From an uncultured delta proteobacterium (GTDB taxonomy: Bacteria; RBG-13-61-14; DRUE01), in NCBI GenBank assembly GCA_903897985.1, contig CAIUDS010000436.1, positions 1 to 13,003 on the forward strand: DNA of 13,003 bases, written 5' to 3'. The notes below the pieces were generated by a model. The model worked only from the letters and a program-made list of their open reading frames with translations. It did not search any database and was not told the DNA's origin. Position 1 is the first letter of the stretch, and every line of letters begins with the position of its first letter. This document shows positions 1 to 7,602 of the stretch, piece after piece. A program made the translations under genes and the position numbers.

Positions 1-3000
1 CGTTTTGCAGCATCGTTTCCGACCTCGAAGGCCCGATCGCCGATCCGGCGACCGATTGCGCGGCCTTGGGATGCCTGTATGGCTGGACCGAGAACGGCAA
101 CTGCAATGACACCGACGATGTCGCGGACACCGATGTGACGGTGACCGGCGCCGCCAACTGCAGCAAGGGCGCGGGCGGATACGGCTGCGCGGCCGAACTC
201 TGCGGCAATGACTCCGGCGCCTGCGCCATCGAGTCGGCCAAGGCCGCGGGCACCGACACTTTCACCGCCGCCGATGAAGGCGACACCATCAGCGGCATGG
301 CCTGCTCGATTGGCCCGATGACCGAGGGCGATCCCTCCTCGGCCTTGGGATGTATTTATGACTGGTCCGAGGACGGCTCCTGCAATGACACCAATGATAA
401 TGCGGACGCCGACGCCCAAATAAGCGGCACGGCTTGTTCCAAAGTGGCCGGCCCGAACGGCCAATGCGACGAACTCTGCGGCAACGACAGTTGGGGCTGC
501 GCCATCGGCTCGGCCAAGACCGCGGTCACGGATTCCTATGCCTGCGCGGACGATGGCGACTTCATGACCGGGACCGCCAGCTGCTCCATTGACACCGTGA
601 CGGAAGGGACCGCTTCCGCTTTGGGATGCTTGTATGCCTGGAGCGAGAACGGCAGTTGCGTGAGCGCGGATGCTAACGCCGTGGTAAGCGGAGTGAATTG
701 CACCCAGCCCACCCAGGGTACCGGCGGATGCAGTGAAAAAGACTGCGACCGCAGCGACTGGGCTTGCAATGTTGATATTACCTGGGGAACCACGGTCTCC
801 GCGGAAACCTATAACTGCGCCAACGATGACCATATTGTTTCGGTGGATGTGGCGCCGGAAGGGTCGTTCTGCGTAATGGACGGTTCCACGATTAACTACG
901 CCACCGGCAGCAAGGTTACCTGGAGCGAAGGCGTCTGCTCGCCCCAGGCTCTGTGCGGCAGTCCGGACGGGACTTGGAACGATCCAGCCGGATGCGGGAC
1001 CCTGGACACCGCTACCTGCATTTACACGGGCGCGAGCGCTGCCTGCGATGAGGCGCTGTCCTGGACTGCGTATAACGCAGCTTCCGACAGCGAGGATATA
1101 GATGGCCGCGCTTCCTGCTTGCAATGCGCCTTCGGCACGGTGTTCCCGTCCGATTTTGCCGGCCGGTTCAATAGCAACGCGCATGCCGATCAGGGTGTCA
1201 CCCTCCTGTTCAATGACACCGCCGGAGATTCCCCGACCAAGGTGACGGCATCCTGCGTGCCCACCGTCGGTCCGGCGGTAACCTATACTTGCACGGACAA
1301 TTGCGCCGGCGAACCCAACTACCCGGACTGCAATTGCGCCCCGAGCGCGTCTCTGCAGGAGTTGAGTAACTATACCTGCAGCATCACCTGCGATAACGCT
1401 TATGGCGCCACCGTAACCGCCAGCAAGACCATGCGCACCGGCATGTTCAGCACGGCCTGGGAAGGCGGCATCGGCGGCTTTGGCGGCGGCTATATCGGCG
1501 GCAATGCTTATAGCCGCGCGACCGGCGTTTCCACGGGCAGCTTGAGCCTGCAGATAATTGACATGGACGAGTTGGACTGGCAGGTGGGCGCGGTCAACCG
1601 CGGCAAGGCCTATGTCCAGATCATCCAGGGCGCCAACAAGCTGGAGTACTTCACCGATGCGACCGGGCATCTGGACCTGACCGGCGTGGCCCCGGTTCCG
1701 TTCAATCAATTGACCATCGGCATGAAGTGCGGCGCGGCCCGGTGCGATCTGGACAACCGGGGCAATAACTACCTGAACTATTCCACCCTTACTTATAGCA
1801 AGGTTGACGCCATGACCGAGACGATAAGGCTGACGGTGCAAGCGAACTCTTCGGGCCATGAGGATAAGTGGAACACCACCCGTCAGGGCCGGTACCGGAC
1901 CGATGTGATGGGGACCATTCCGCCGATCAGCTTCTCAACCTTCCTCTATCCGATAAACCGGGGCTCTGCGACGACTATGCGGATGAGACCCTTGTTTGCG
2001 AAGCCGTCCGGGCTGAGAGCCGGCCTGGTGCTGTTCACCACCCGGAGCGTCTATTCGCTCATGGATATCGTCGGCAACCTGATGGTTTCGGGCGATGAAG
2101 AAACCTCGCTGTCTCTGTGCATAGCCACGGAGCAGCAGTATGAGTCCATCATGACGGCAACCGCCTTACCCGGACTGCTGGTGGCGCCTGAGCTTATCAG
2201 GTCCAGTTGGCATGAGCCCTGCTCGAACTTCAATACCAACCCCGGCAGGTACAGCTACAAGGTCTGGGAATGGATCCCCGGCAATGACATGCCCATGATG
2301 GTGCTGGGAATCTTAGCCAATGCCAGCAACTTCTCGTTTACCACCCTGGTCGGCGGGTTAAACCTGTTTGCCTTCCCGATCTATACGGGTGGACTGGGAA
2401 CCTATAATGTCACTCTTCCGGATCCGTTTACCACGGACAGCACTATTCATATCGGCAACACCCCGTTTGAAAGCGACCTGCGCGAACTGTGGGTTGGGCC
2501 CGACACCGGCGCCGCAGCCGGCGGCCTGAGCGGCTGGAGTTCGGATGCCGTGGATAAGCGGATCACGATCAGCGCACAGCCGATCCTTCCGATTGATCCG
2601 GCCCGGCGGGACTCCTTGGTCGGCGACACCCGGGCTTGGTATGCCGGAAACCGTGTGCCGAACCAGAGCGACGGTCAACTCGAGACCAAGTACCAAGCGA
2701 CCTATGGCATGGAGGACGGGACTTGGGATGCCCGGTTCGTCCGGAACTCCGGCGCCGTCATCACCGGAGCCTTTACCGGGTTCGCAACCGGCGTGATGAT
2801 CTTCGGCTTGCAATTGAATGTGGAAATCGAAGACGCCCAGTTCACCACCTTTGAGGTGGGATACATGTCCAGCGTCGCGCAGGGAACTTATAGCCGGAAG
2901 CTGGGAGTTTCCAACTGGAGATACTGGAACGCGACCACCATTGACAGCGAGCGGTGGGGCCGAGAGATGACCTTTATGCCGAGCAACGCCACCACGGATA

Positions 3001-4316
3001 ACACCGTTAACTGGACCGCGACCGAGAACCTCGGGAACACCAACTATGCGGCCTTGATTCTTATAAGCAGAGGTTTCACCGTGAACTATGCTCGAGACTA
3101 TCCCCGGGCGACCGCCTCGACCGTAAATCCCGGCTGGGGCGATGTAATCGCCGGGGAAGACACCCAGCACCGCGGGGCCGGCACCGAGGGGGAGCCCGGC
3201 ACTACTCTGAAAGTGGCGCATATCGGCCCGATTGAAAGCGGCACCAACTGCGGAGGCAACTGCACCACCATCAGCGCGCGCGGTGTAAGCACCAAGGCTT
3301 ATTTCGCCGAGCGCTTCCTCGGAATACCCGAGGCGGTGAGACCCGGCCCGGATCAATACTTCTATCCCGCTCCGCAGTGGTCCTCCACTCCGGATGTGGG
3401 CATGGGCGCCAAGATCAACCGCAACGGGGAAATGCGCCGGCAGAAGACCTATAGCACCGCGCCGTCATCCGCCAAGTGGGTCACCCGGGACGCCTCGGAT
3501 GTCTTTACGCCCAAGCGCCGTTACTTCGTATTCACCGTGCCCGCCTTTGTGCCCGCGGGTTCGGAAAGCCCGGACATGTGGTACTTCACCTTGGCCACTT
3601 ACGGCGACGGCGAGTCCGGCAAGCACGGCGTGCATGATAGCGACGGCCAGGTTACGGAAATCACCGCGGGCACCAACTACAAGTTGATTGATCCGGACCA
3701 GAGGTTCCAGAGCTTGGGCGTGGCCGCGGGTGACAGGGTCCATATCAACAAAGGCCTGGTCAATTGCGGTGGTACCGCTGGGTATACTATCAATCAGGTG
3801 ACCAGCCAGACCGAGGTCCATTTCACCACGGATGTGGCTCCCGACCCCGCATGCAGAGTTGCCGCGCACCGCGAATACTGGATCGTGCGGGCCCATCGCA
3901 GAGGCGAATGCTTGATTGACGAATGGTACGGCGGAGACTCCGCGTACGAGAGCGGCGGCGGTTGCAATCCCATCTCCTTCTACACCGCGGAAGGCCCGAT
4001 CATCTCAGGCGCCGCCACCGTGGGTGTCCATATCCCCGAAGTCACTCCTGGCGCGGCCACTTTAAACGGTCGGACCGGATTCATTCCCGACCTGTGGGAT
4101 GGCATGACGGCCAATAGTTGGTTCGGGAAAAGCTGGTGGTACCCGCCTCGACTGGAATGGAAGGCCAGTATCATCAATGTGAATTCCGGCGCCGTCAGTT
4201 TGGGTGGCATGGGTGGACCGCTGGATTGGAACAACCAGAACTTCTGGCAGTCTGATTTCGCGATCAACTATAACTCCGCTGATGCGTACATCTTCAACAT
4301 TGACTTCTCCAAGTAA
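1..4316 (+). CDS. Giant Cys-rich repeat surface protein, 3' part (5' end outside window)
   Basis: The reading frame is open from base 3, so the gene starts upstream; the TTG at 66 is an internal Leu codon of the repeat (A-LGC-L/I-Y-x-W), not a start. 1437 residues are visible, ending in TAA at 4314-4316. The order seen is: about three tandem 93-residue Cys-rich repeats (bases 3-893); a looser Cys-rich region to about 1420 with motifs such as CTDNC, CNC and CSITC; a Gly-rich segment at about 1460-1507; then about 950 residues rich in Thr, Gly, Asn and aromatics with few cysteines, which look beta-rich. A compact block at about 3630-3890 (GVAAGDRVHI, then YWIVR) could be a separate small beta module. 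The high density of paired cysteines suggests disulfides and therefore export, but no signal peptide can be seen because the N terminus is missing. No C-terminal sorting motif or membrane anchor is evident. An adhesin, stalk or S-layer-like role is inference; I recognise no named family. The coding call is certain, the function is not. Confidence 0.93.
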   Translation, partial: FCSIVSDLEGPIADPATDCAALGCLYGWTENGNCNDTDDVADTDVTVTGAANCSKGAGGYGCAAELCGNDSGACAIESAKAAGTDTFTAADEGDTISGMACSIGPMTEGDPSSALGCIYDWSEDGSCNDTNDNADADAQISGTACSKVAGPNGQCDELCGNDSWGCAIGSAKTAVTDSYACADDGDFMTGTASCSIDTVTEGTASALGCLYAWSENGSCVSADANAVVSGVNCTQPTQGTGGCSEKDCDRSDWACNVDITWGTTVSAETYNCANDDHIVSVDVAPEGSFCVMDGSTINYATGSKVTWSEGVCSPQALCGSPDGTWNDPAGCGTLDTATCIYTGASAACDEALSWTAYNAASDSEDIDGRASCLQCAFGTVFPSDFAGRFNSNAHADQGVTLLFNDTAGDSPTKVTASCVPTVGPAVTYTCTDNCAGEPNYPDCNCAPSASLQELSNYTCSITCDNAYGATVTASKTMRTGMFSTAWEGGIGGFGGGYIGGNAYSRATGVSTGSLSLQIIDMDELDWQVGAVNRGKAYVQIIQGANKLEYFTDATGHLDLTGVAPVPFNQLTIGMKCGAARCDLDNRGNNYLNYSTLTYSKVDAMTETIRLTVQANSSGHEDKWNTTRQGRYRTDVMGTIPPISFSTFLYPINRGSATTMRMRPLFAKPSGLRAGLVLFTTRSVYSLMDIVGNLMVSGDEETSLSLCIATEQQYESIMTATALPGLLVAPELIRSSWHEPCSNFNTNPGRYSYKVWEWIPGNDMPMMVLGILANASNFSFTTLVGGLNLFAFPIYTGGLGTYNVTLPDPFTTDSTIHIGNTPFESDLRELWVGPDTGAAAGGLSGWSSDAVDKRITISAQPILPIDPARRDSLVGDTRAWYAGNRVPNQSDGQLETKYQATYGMEDGTWDARFVRNSGAVITGAFTGFATGVMIFGLQLNVEIEDAQFTTFEVGYMSSVAQGTYSRKLGVSNWRYWNATTIDSERWGREMTFMPSNATTDNTVNWTATENLGNTNYAALILISRGFTVNYARDYPRATASTVNPGWGDVIAGEDTQHRGAGTEGEPGTTLKVAHIGPIESGTNCGGNCTTISARGVSTKAYFAERFLGIPEAVRPGPDQYFYPAPQWSSTPDVGMGAKINRNGEMRRQKTYSTAPSSAKWVTRDASDVFTPKRRYFVFTVPAFVPAGSESPDMWYFTLATYGDGESGKHGVHDSDGQVTEITAGTNYKLIDPDQRFQSLGVAAGDRVHINKGLVNCGGTAGYTINQVTSQTEVHFTTDVAPDPACRVAAHREYWIVRAHRRGECLIDEWYGGDSAYESGGGCNPISFYTAEGPIISGAATVGVHIPEVTPGAATLNGRTGFIPDLWDGMTANSWFGKSWWYPPRLEWKASIINVNSGAVSLGGMGGPLDWNNQNFWQSDFAINYNSADAYIFNIDFSK
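3..893 (+). repeat. Tandem ~93-residue (279/276 bp) Cys-rich repeats inside the giant gene
   Basis: Units begin at bases 63 (93 codons), 342 (92 codons) and 618 (about 92 codons, diverged); bases 3-62 match the end of a preceding unit. Each unit opens with ALGC(L/I)Y, a Trp and an acidic-Gly-x-Cys stretch. The first two continue with CNDT, a CSK motif, ELCGNDS, a Cys-Ala-Ile-x-Ser-Ala-Lys stretch and a Gly-Asp turn, and end near a CSI motif. Unit 1 has seven cysteines and unit 2 has eight at matching places. At DNA level the string gccttgggatg opens units 1 and 2, with one base changed in unit 3, and a ctctgcggcaa string recurs at about 198 and 475, so the units arose by duplication. Unit 3 keeps the opening and the Cys pattern but has lost CNDT and ELCGNDS. 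More units probably lie upstream. Confidence 0.88.
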
Positions 4317-4334
4317 TATGTAATTCGCATGGAC

Positions 4335-4371
4335 AAGCGCCCCGGGGCCAAAAACCCCGGGGCGCTTTTTT
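4335..4371 (+). terminator. Strong Rho-independent terminator of the giant gene
   Basis: A 13-bp perfect inverted repeat (left arm 4335-4347, right arm 4355-4367) encloses a 7-base loop, CCAAAAA. The stem is almost all G-C and runs straight into T-rich sequence (T 4366-4371, then A, then four more T). It lies 18 bases after the stop codon of the giant gene, so it should separate that transcript from the glycosyltransferase operon. Confidence 0.95.
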
Positions 4372-4397
4372 ATTTTCCGGCATAATTTGGGTATAAT
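4369..4397 (+). promoter_or_regulatory. Probable sigma70-type promoter of the glycan operon
   Basis: A perfect TATAAT lies at 4392-4397, about 72 bases before the preferred start of the first glycosyltransferase gene. No good -35 box sits at standard spacing: 4369-4374 reads TTTATT, inside the T-tract of the preceding terminator, at a 17-base spacer. There is no TG extension before the -10. The position between a strong terminator and a closely packed gene run supports a promoter; the weak -35 leaves its strength and possible activator dependence open. Confidence 0.55.
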
Positions 4398-4468
4398 CTC
4401 TCTGACCGGGTCCGGGGCGGTTTTGCGCTTGAGAAACAAATTTGCGGGCCTGGTATCGAAAGGCGGGG

Positions 4469-5431
4469 ATGGAAAAGTTGCGGAAGAAAATATCGGCGGT
4501 GATTCCGGTCTTTAATGAGCAGGAGTCGTTGCCCGGGATGTTTGACGAGCTGCTCTCGGTGCTCCGGGGCCTGGGCGCGGATTTTGAGGTGGTGGCGGTG
4601 GATGACGGGAGCTCGGACCGGAGCTGGGAAGCGATCAAAGCGGGCCGGGCCCGGTATCCTGAAATCAGAGGCATCCGGCTGGGGAGGAATTTCGGGCAGA
4701 CCTCGGCGCTGAGCGCCGGGATCAGCGCGGCCCGGGGCGAGTTGATCGTGACCTTGGACGCGGACGGCCAGAACGATCCGGCGGATATCCCGCGCATGAT
4801 TGCCAAACTCGCGGAGGGTTATGACTTGGTGAACGGCTGGCGCAAGGACCGCAAGGACCAGTGGCTGAGCCGGATTGTTCCGAGCCGGATCGCCAACTGG
4901 CTGATCGGGAAGTTCACCGGGCTTCAGCTCCAGGACTTCGGCTGCACCCTCAAGGTTTATCGCGCGGAAGTGCTCAAGGGCATCCACCTCTACGGCGAGA
5001 TGCACCGGATGATCCCGGCGCTGGCCTTCTGGGCCGGCGCCCGGGTGGTGGAGACCGAGGTGCGGCACCGGCCGCGCTCGGGCGGGGAATCGAAATATAA
5101 TCTGGCCCGCATCTTCAATGTGTTTTTCGACCTGGTCACCATCAAGTTCTTTGTCGGCTATTTCCGAAGGCCCCTCCATTTCTTCGGTCTGACCGGCATC
5201 TTGTTCTCGTTCCTGGGCGCGCTTGCCTATTTGGCCATGATCCTGATGAAAGTCCTCTCGAATGTGGACATGACCGGAAACCCGCTCCTCATCCTGGGCA
5301 CCCTCTTTATCATCCTGGGAATGCAGGCCATGGCCATGGGTCTGCTCGGAGAGATCGGGATCAGGACCTATTATGAAACCCAGGGCAAGCCCACCTACGC
5401 GATCCGGGAACAAATCGGCTTCGAGGAATGA
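4469..5431 (+). CDS. GT2 polyprenyl-phosphate glycosyltransferase (DPM1/GtrB-like)
   Basis: 320 residues. Family enzymes move a sugar from a nucleotide donor to a polyprenyl phosphate at the cytoplasmic membrane face. Seen: N-terminal GT-A fold opening VIPVFNE (11-17), the nucleotide-binding DDGSSD (45-50), the metal-binding DADGQ (97-101), DFGCTLKVYR (156-165) and GEMHR (176-180), the last two typical of the dolichol-phosphate-mannose synthase branch. Two hydrophobic helices follow at about 238-262 and 272-294, as in GtrB-type enzymes. I prefer ATG 4469 because GAAAGG at 4458-4463 lies five bases upstream and the protein then begins just before the fold; a TTG at 4442 would add nine unconserved residues. 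The gene is first in the operon and its TGA overlaps the next ATG (ATGA). Sugar and exact lipid acceptor cannot be read from sequence. Confidence 0.92.
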   Translation: MEKLRKKISAVIPVFNEQESLPGMFDELLSVLRGLGADFEVVAVDDGSSDRSWEAIKAGRARYPEIRGIRLGRNFGQTSALSAGISAARGELIVTLDADGQNDPADIPRMIAKLAEGYDLVNGWRKDRKDQWLSRIVPSRIANWLIGKFTGLQLQDFGCTLKVYRAEVLKGIHLYGEMHRMIPALAFWAGARVVETEVRHRPRSGGESKYNLARIFNVFFDLVTIKFFVGYFRRPLHFFGLTGILFSFLGALAYLAMILMKVLSNVDMTGNPLLILGTLFIILGMQAMAMGLLGEIGIRTYYETQGKPTYAIREQIGFEE

Positions 5432-6600
5432 ACAAGGTTTTAGCGCTGGCCCCCACGCCCTTTTTTTCCGACCGGGGCTGCCATATCCGGATTTACGAGG
5501 AAGCCAAAGGGTTGTCCCATCTGGGCATAAAATTGCGGATCCTGACTTACCCCGCGGGCGGCGATTTGCCCGGCCTGGAAATTAAAAGGGCGGGCGCCTG
5601 GGCGGGATACCCGAAGCTGGAAGCGGGGCCGAGTCTGAGGAAGCCGCTGGTGGATTTTTCGCTTCTGAGGCTGGCGCGGAAGCAACTCCGGGAATTTCAG
5701 CCGGACCTGGTTCACGGTCATCTCCATGAGGGGGCCTTTATCGCCATCCTGGCCGCGAATAAGACCCTGCCCATTGTGCTCGACTATCAGGGCAGCTTGA
5801 GCCGGGAGCTTGCCGAGCACCAGCCATTTTTCAGGGCCGGGCCGGTTTCAAGCCTGGCTCGCGGAATAGAAGGTTGGATCAATTCCCGCGTGAACCGCAT
5901 CCTGCTCAATAGCGCCGCGCTCATGAACGAGCTGGGGCAAAAGACGCGCGCGAAAACGCTGGTGGTTGGAGACGGGGTTGATACCGAACGGTTCGCCCCG
6001 CAAAAGCGCGATGATGAGCTCTTCAGGAAGCTGGGACTGCTCGAGGGGATCCCGGCGGTGGTCTATCTGGGACTGCTCAACCGATACCAGGGCGTTGACC
6101 TCCTGCTCCGGTCCGCTCAAATCCTGGCGCGGAAAAAGCGCCGCGCGCAATTCCTGATCATGGGTTACCCGCTGGGCGGGTACCCGGAACTGGCGGCCAA
6201 AATGGGCCTGGCGGACTCGGTGAAATTCGCCGGAAGAATTGATTACTTCTCCGCGGAAAAATTCCTCGCCCTCGGAGAACTCGCGGCCGCGCCCAAGATC
6301 GCGAGTTCCGAAGCCAACGGCAAGATCCTGAATTACCTGGCCATGGGCCTGCCCCTGGTCTGCTTTGACCGGCCGGTGAACCGCGAGCTGGCCGGGGAAT
6401 GCGCCGAGTATGCGGAGTTCGATTCGCAAGACCATGAGCAGAATGCGGAGAATTTCGCCCGCGGGATCGAGCGGCTGCTGGAAGACCCGGGGCGGCGGAA
6501 AGAATTGGCGGAAAAGGGCAGGGCGCGGGCGGAGCAGAATTTCAAGTGGGAAAGGGTGGCGGGCAGGATTCAAGAATGCTACCGGGAGCTTTTATCCTGA
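5428..6600 (+). CDS. GT4-family glycosyltransferase (GT-B fold)
   Basis: 390 residues, a usual length for GT4. These retaining enzymes transfer a sugar from a nucleotide donor to a growing glycan or lipid in the cytoplasm. Seen: N-terminal Rossmann domain with the acceptor-side loop SDRGCHIRIYEEAKGL (14-29), HGHLHEG (96-102), GDGVDTERF (181-189) at the domain junction, the donor-domain start VVYLGLL (211-217) with a following QGVDLLL, and SSEANGKILNYLAMGLPLV (293-311) in the donor site. In the usual E-x7-E signature the second Glu would fall near residue 302, where Asn is found. I recall this NGKILNY form from a GT4 subfamily, so it need not mean loss of activity. The start overlaps the upstream stop by four bases (ATGA), and the stop overlaps the next gene by one base (TGATG), which suggests translational coupling. 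Sugar specificity is unknown. Confidence 0.9.
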   Translation: MNKVLALAPTPFFSDRGCHIRIYEEAKGLSHLGIKLRILTYPAGGDLPGLEIKRAGAWAGYPKLEAGPSLRKPLVDFSLLRLARKQLREFQPDLVHGHLHEGAFIAILAANKTLPIVLDYQGSLSRELAEHQPFFRAGPVSSLARGIEGWINSRVNRILLNSAALMNELGQKTRAKTLVVGDGVDTERFAPQKRDDELFRKLGLLEGIPAVVYLGLLNRYQGVDLLLRSAQILARKKRRAQFLIMGYPLGGYPELAAKMGLADSVKFAGRIDYFSAEKFLALGELAAAPKIASSEANGKILNYLAMGLPLVCFDRPVNRELAGECAEYAEFDSQDHEQNAENFARGIERLLEDPGRRKELAEKGRARAEQNFKWERVAGRIQECYRELLS

Positions 6601-7601
6601 TGCCGGAAGTGAGCGTGGTGATCCTGAACTGGAACGGCGGGGAACTGACCCGCGAGGCGATCATTTCGGTTTTGAATCAGCATGGGGTGGCAGCCGAGGT
6701 GATCGTGGTGGATAACGGCTCGACCGACGGTTCGCGGGAGAAAATCAAGGAGGAGTTCAAGGGCCGAATCCGGATGATAGAGAACCACGAAAACATTGGT
6801 TTCTCCCCAGCCAACAACCAGGGTTTTCAAGCCGCCTCCGGAGACTGGGTCTGCCTGCTCAACAATGACGCGGTCGCGGATCCGGCCTGGCTCAAAACCT
6901 CGCTCTTGCGGGCGAAGTCCGCGGCGAAAGTGGGTTTGGTGGCGCCCAGGATCCTCAGGTATTTTGACCGGGAGGAGCTGGACGGGATCGGCGTGGGTTT
7001 CTGGAGAGACGGCCTGAGCCGGGCCCGCCATCGGGGAGAGATTGACAGCCCGAGGCTGGACCGGGAGAGGGCGCTGATCCCGAGCGGATGCGCCTGCCTG
7101 CTCTCCAAAAAAATGCTCGAGGAATTGAAAGGATTTGACCCGAACTTCTTTATTTATAGCGAAGACACCGACCTGGGCATCCGGGCTTTCCTTTCCGGAT
7201 GGGAATGCCTCTTCGAGCCCAAGGCCGTAATCTATCACCGCTATTCCAAAGCCACGGCCCGACAGACCGGTTACAGCCCCTTCAAGCTCTCTCTGGTGGA
7301 ACGGAACCGGTTCTGGATTCTGATCCGGTATTATCCGGTCCATATGATCCTGGGTTCGTTCCTAACCAGCCCGATACGATTGATTTATCAGGCTTTACAG
7401 GCGCTTTCCCTGCCCGGCAGGGGGTCTGCCCTGACAAGCGCCTGGGCCTTGTTTAAAGCCGTTTTCGGGGCATTTGCCACGCTTCCCGGACAGCTAACCC
7501 GGCGAAAACAATGGCTCAGCAAACCCGGGGCCAAATCCGCGGTTTCCAGGGCCATTTTCGATCATTTCATACCGCTGAAGGAAATTTCGAGGCTGGATTA
7601 A
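6600..7601 (+). CDS. GT2 glycosyltransferase, rhamnosyltransferase-like (WbbL/COG1216 type)
   Basis: 333 residues. The ATG at 6600 shares its A with the preceding TGA and the GT2 fold begins at once (VSVVILNWNGG, 4-14); an in-frame ATG at 6546 would add 18 residues buried in the previous gene. Seen: VDNGST (37-42) for nucleotide binding, IGFSPANNQG (66-75), LLNNDAV (86-92) where NND stands at the DxD position as is common in this branch, PSGCACLL (161-168), and YSEDTDLGIRA (186-196) with the acidic pair of the catalytic site, followed by YHRYSKAT (212-219). The C-terminal 90 residues are hydrophobic and basic and may lie against the membrane. Family members often transfer L-rhamnose to O-antigen or mycolyl-linker intermediates. 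A deoxysugar donor would fit the downstream epimerase, but that link is inference. Confidence 0.9.
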   Translation: MPEVSVVILNWNGGELTREAIISVLNQHGVAAEVIVVDNGSTDGSREKIKEEFKGRIRMIENHENIGFSPANNQGFQAASGDWVCLLNNDAVADPAWLKTSLLRAKSAAKVGLVAPRILRYFDREELDGIGVGFWRDGLSRARHRGEIDSPRLDRERALIPSGCACLLSKKMLEELKGFDPNFFIYSEDTDLGIRAFLSGWECLFEPKAVIYHRYSKATARQTGYSPFKLSLVERNRFWILIRYYPVHMILGSFLTSPIRLIYQALQALSLPGRGSALTSAWALFKAVFGAFATLPGQLTRRKQWLSKPGAKSAVSRAIFDHFIPLKEISRLD

Positions 7602-7602
7602 A

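Noticed and set aside
2358..3356. 332-residue open frame on the - strand inside the giant gene
   Set aside because: It lies antisense to a clearly coding frame, shows no family motif and is explained by GC-rich codon bias leaving the opposite strand open.
66..4316. Asn-x-Ser/Thr sequons in the giant protein as evidence of N-glycosylation by the neighbouring locus
   Set aside because: About twenty sequons occur, but the protein is rich in Asn, Ser and Thr, so the excess over chance looks small, and no oligosaccharyltransferase gene is in the window.
4370..5413. 347-residue open frame on the - strand over the first GT2 gene
   Set aside because: It is antisense to a gene with full GT2 motifs, its own sequence is compositionally odd, and it would run across the promoter and end in the terminator region.
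6546..6599. 18-residue extension of the WbbL-like gene
   Set aside because: It overlaps the previous gene in another frame and carries no conserved sequence; ATG 6600 begins directly at the GT2 fold.
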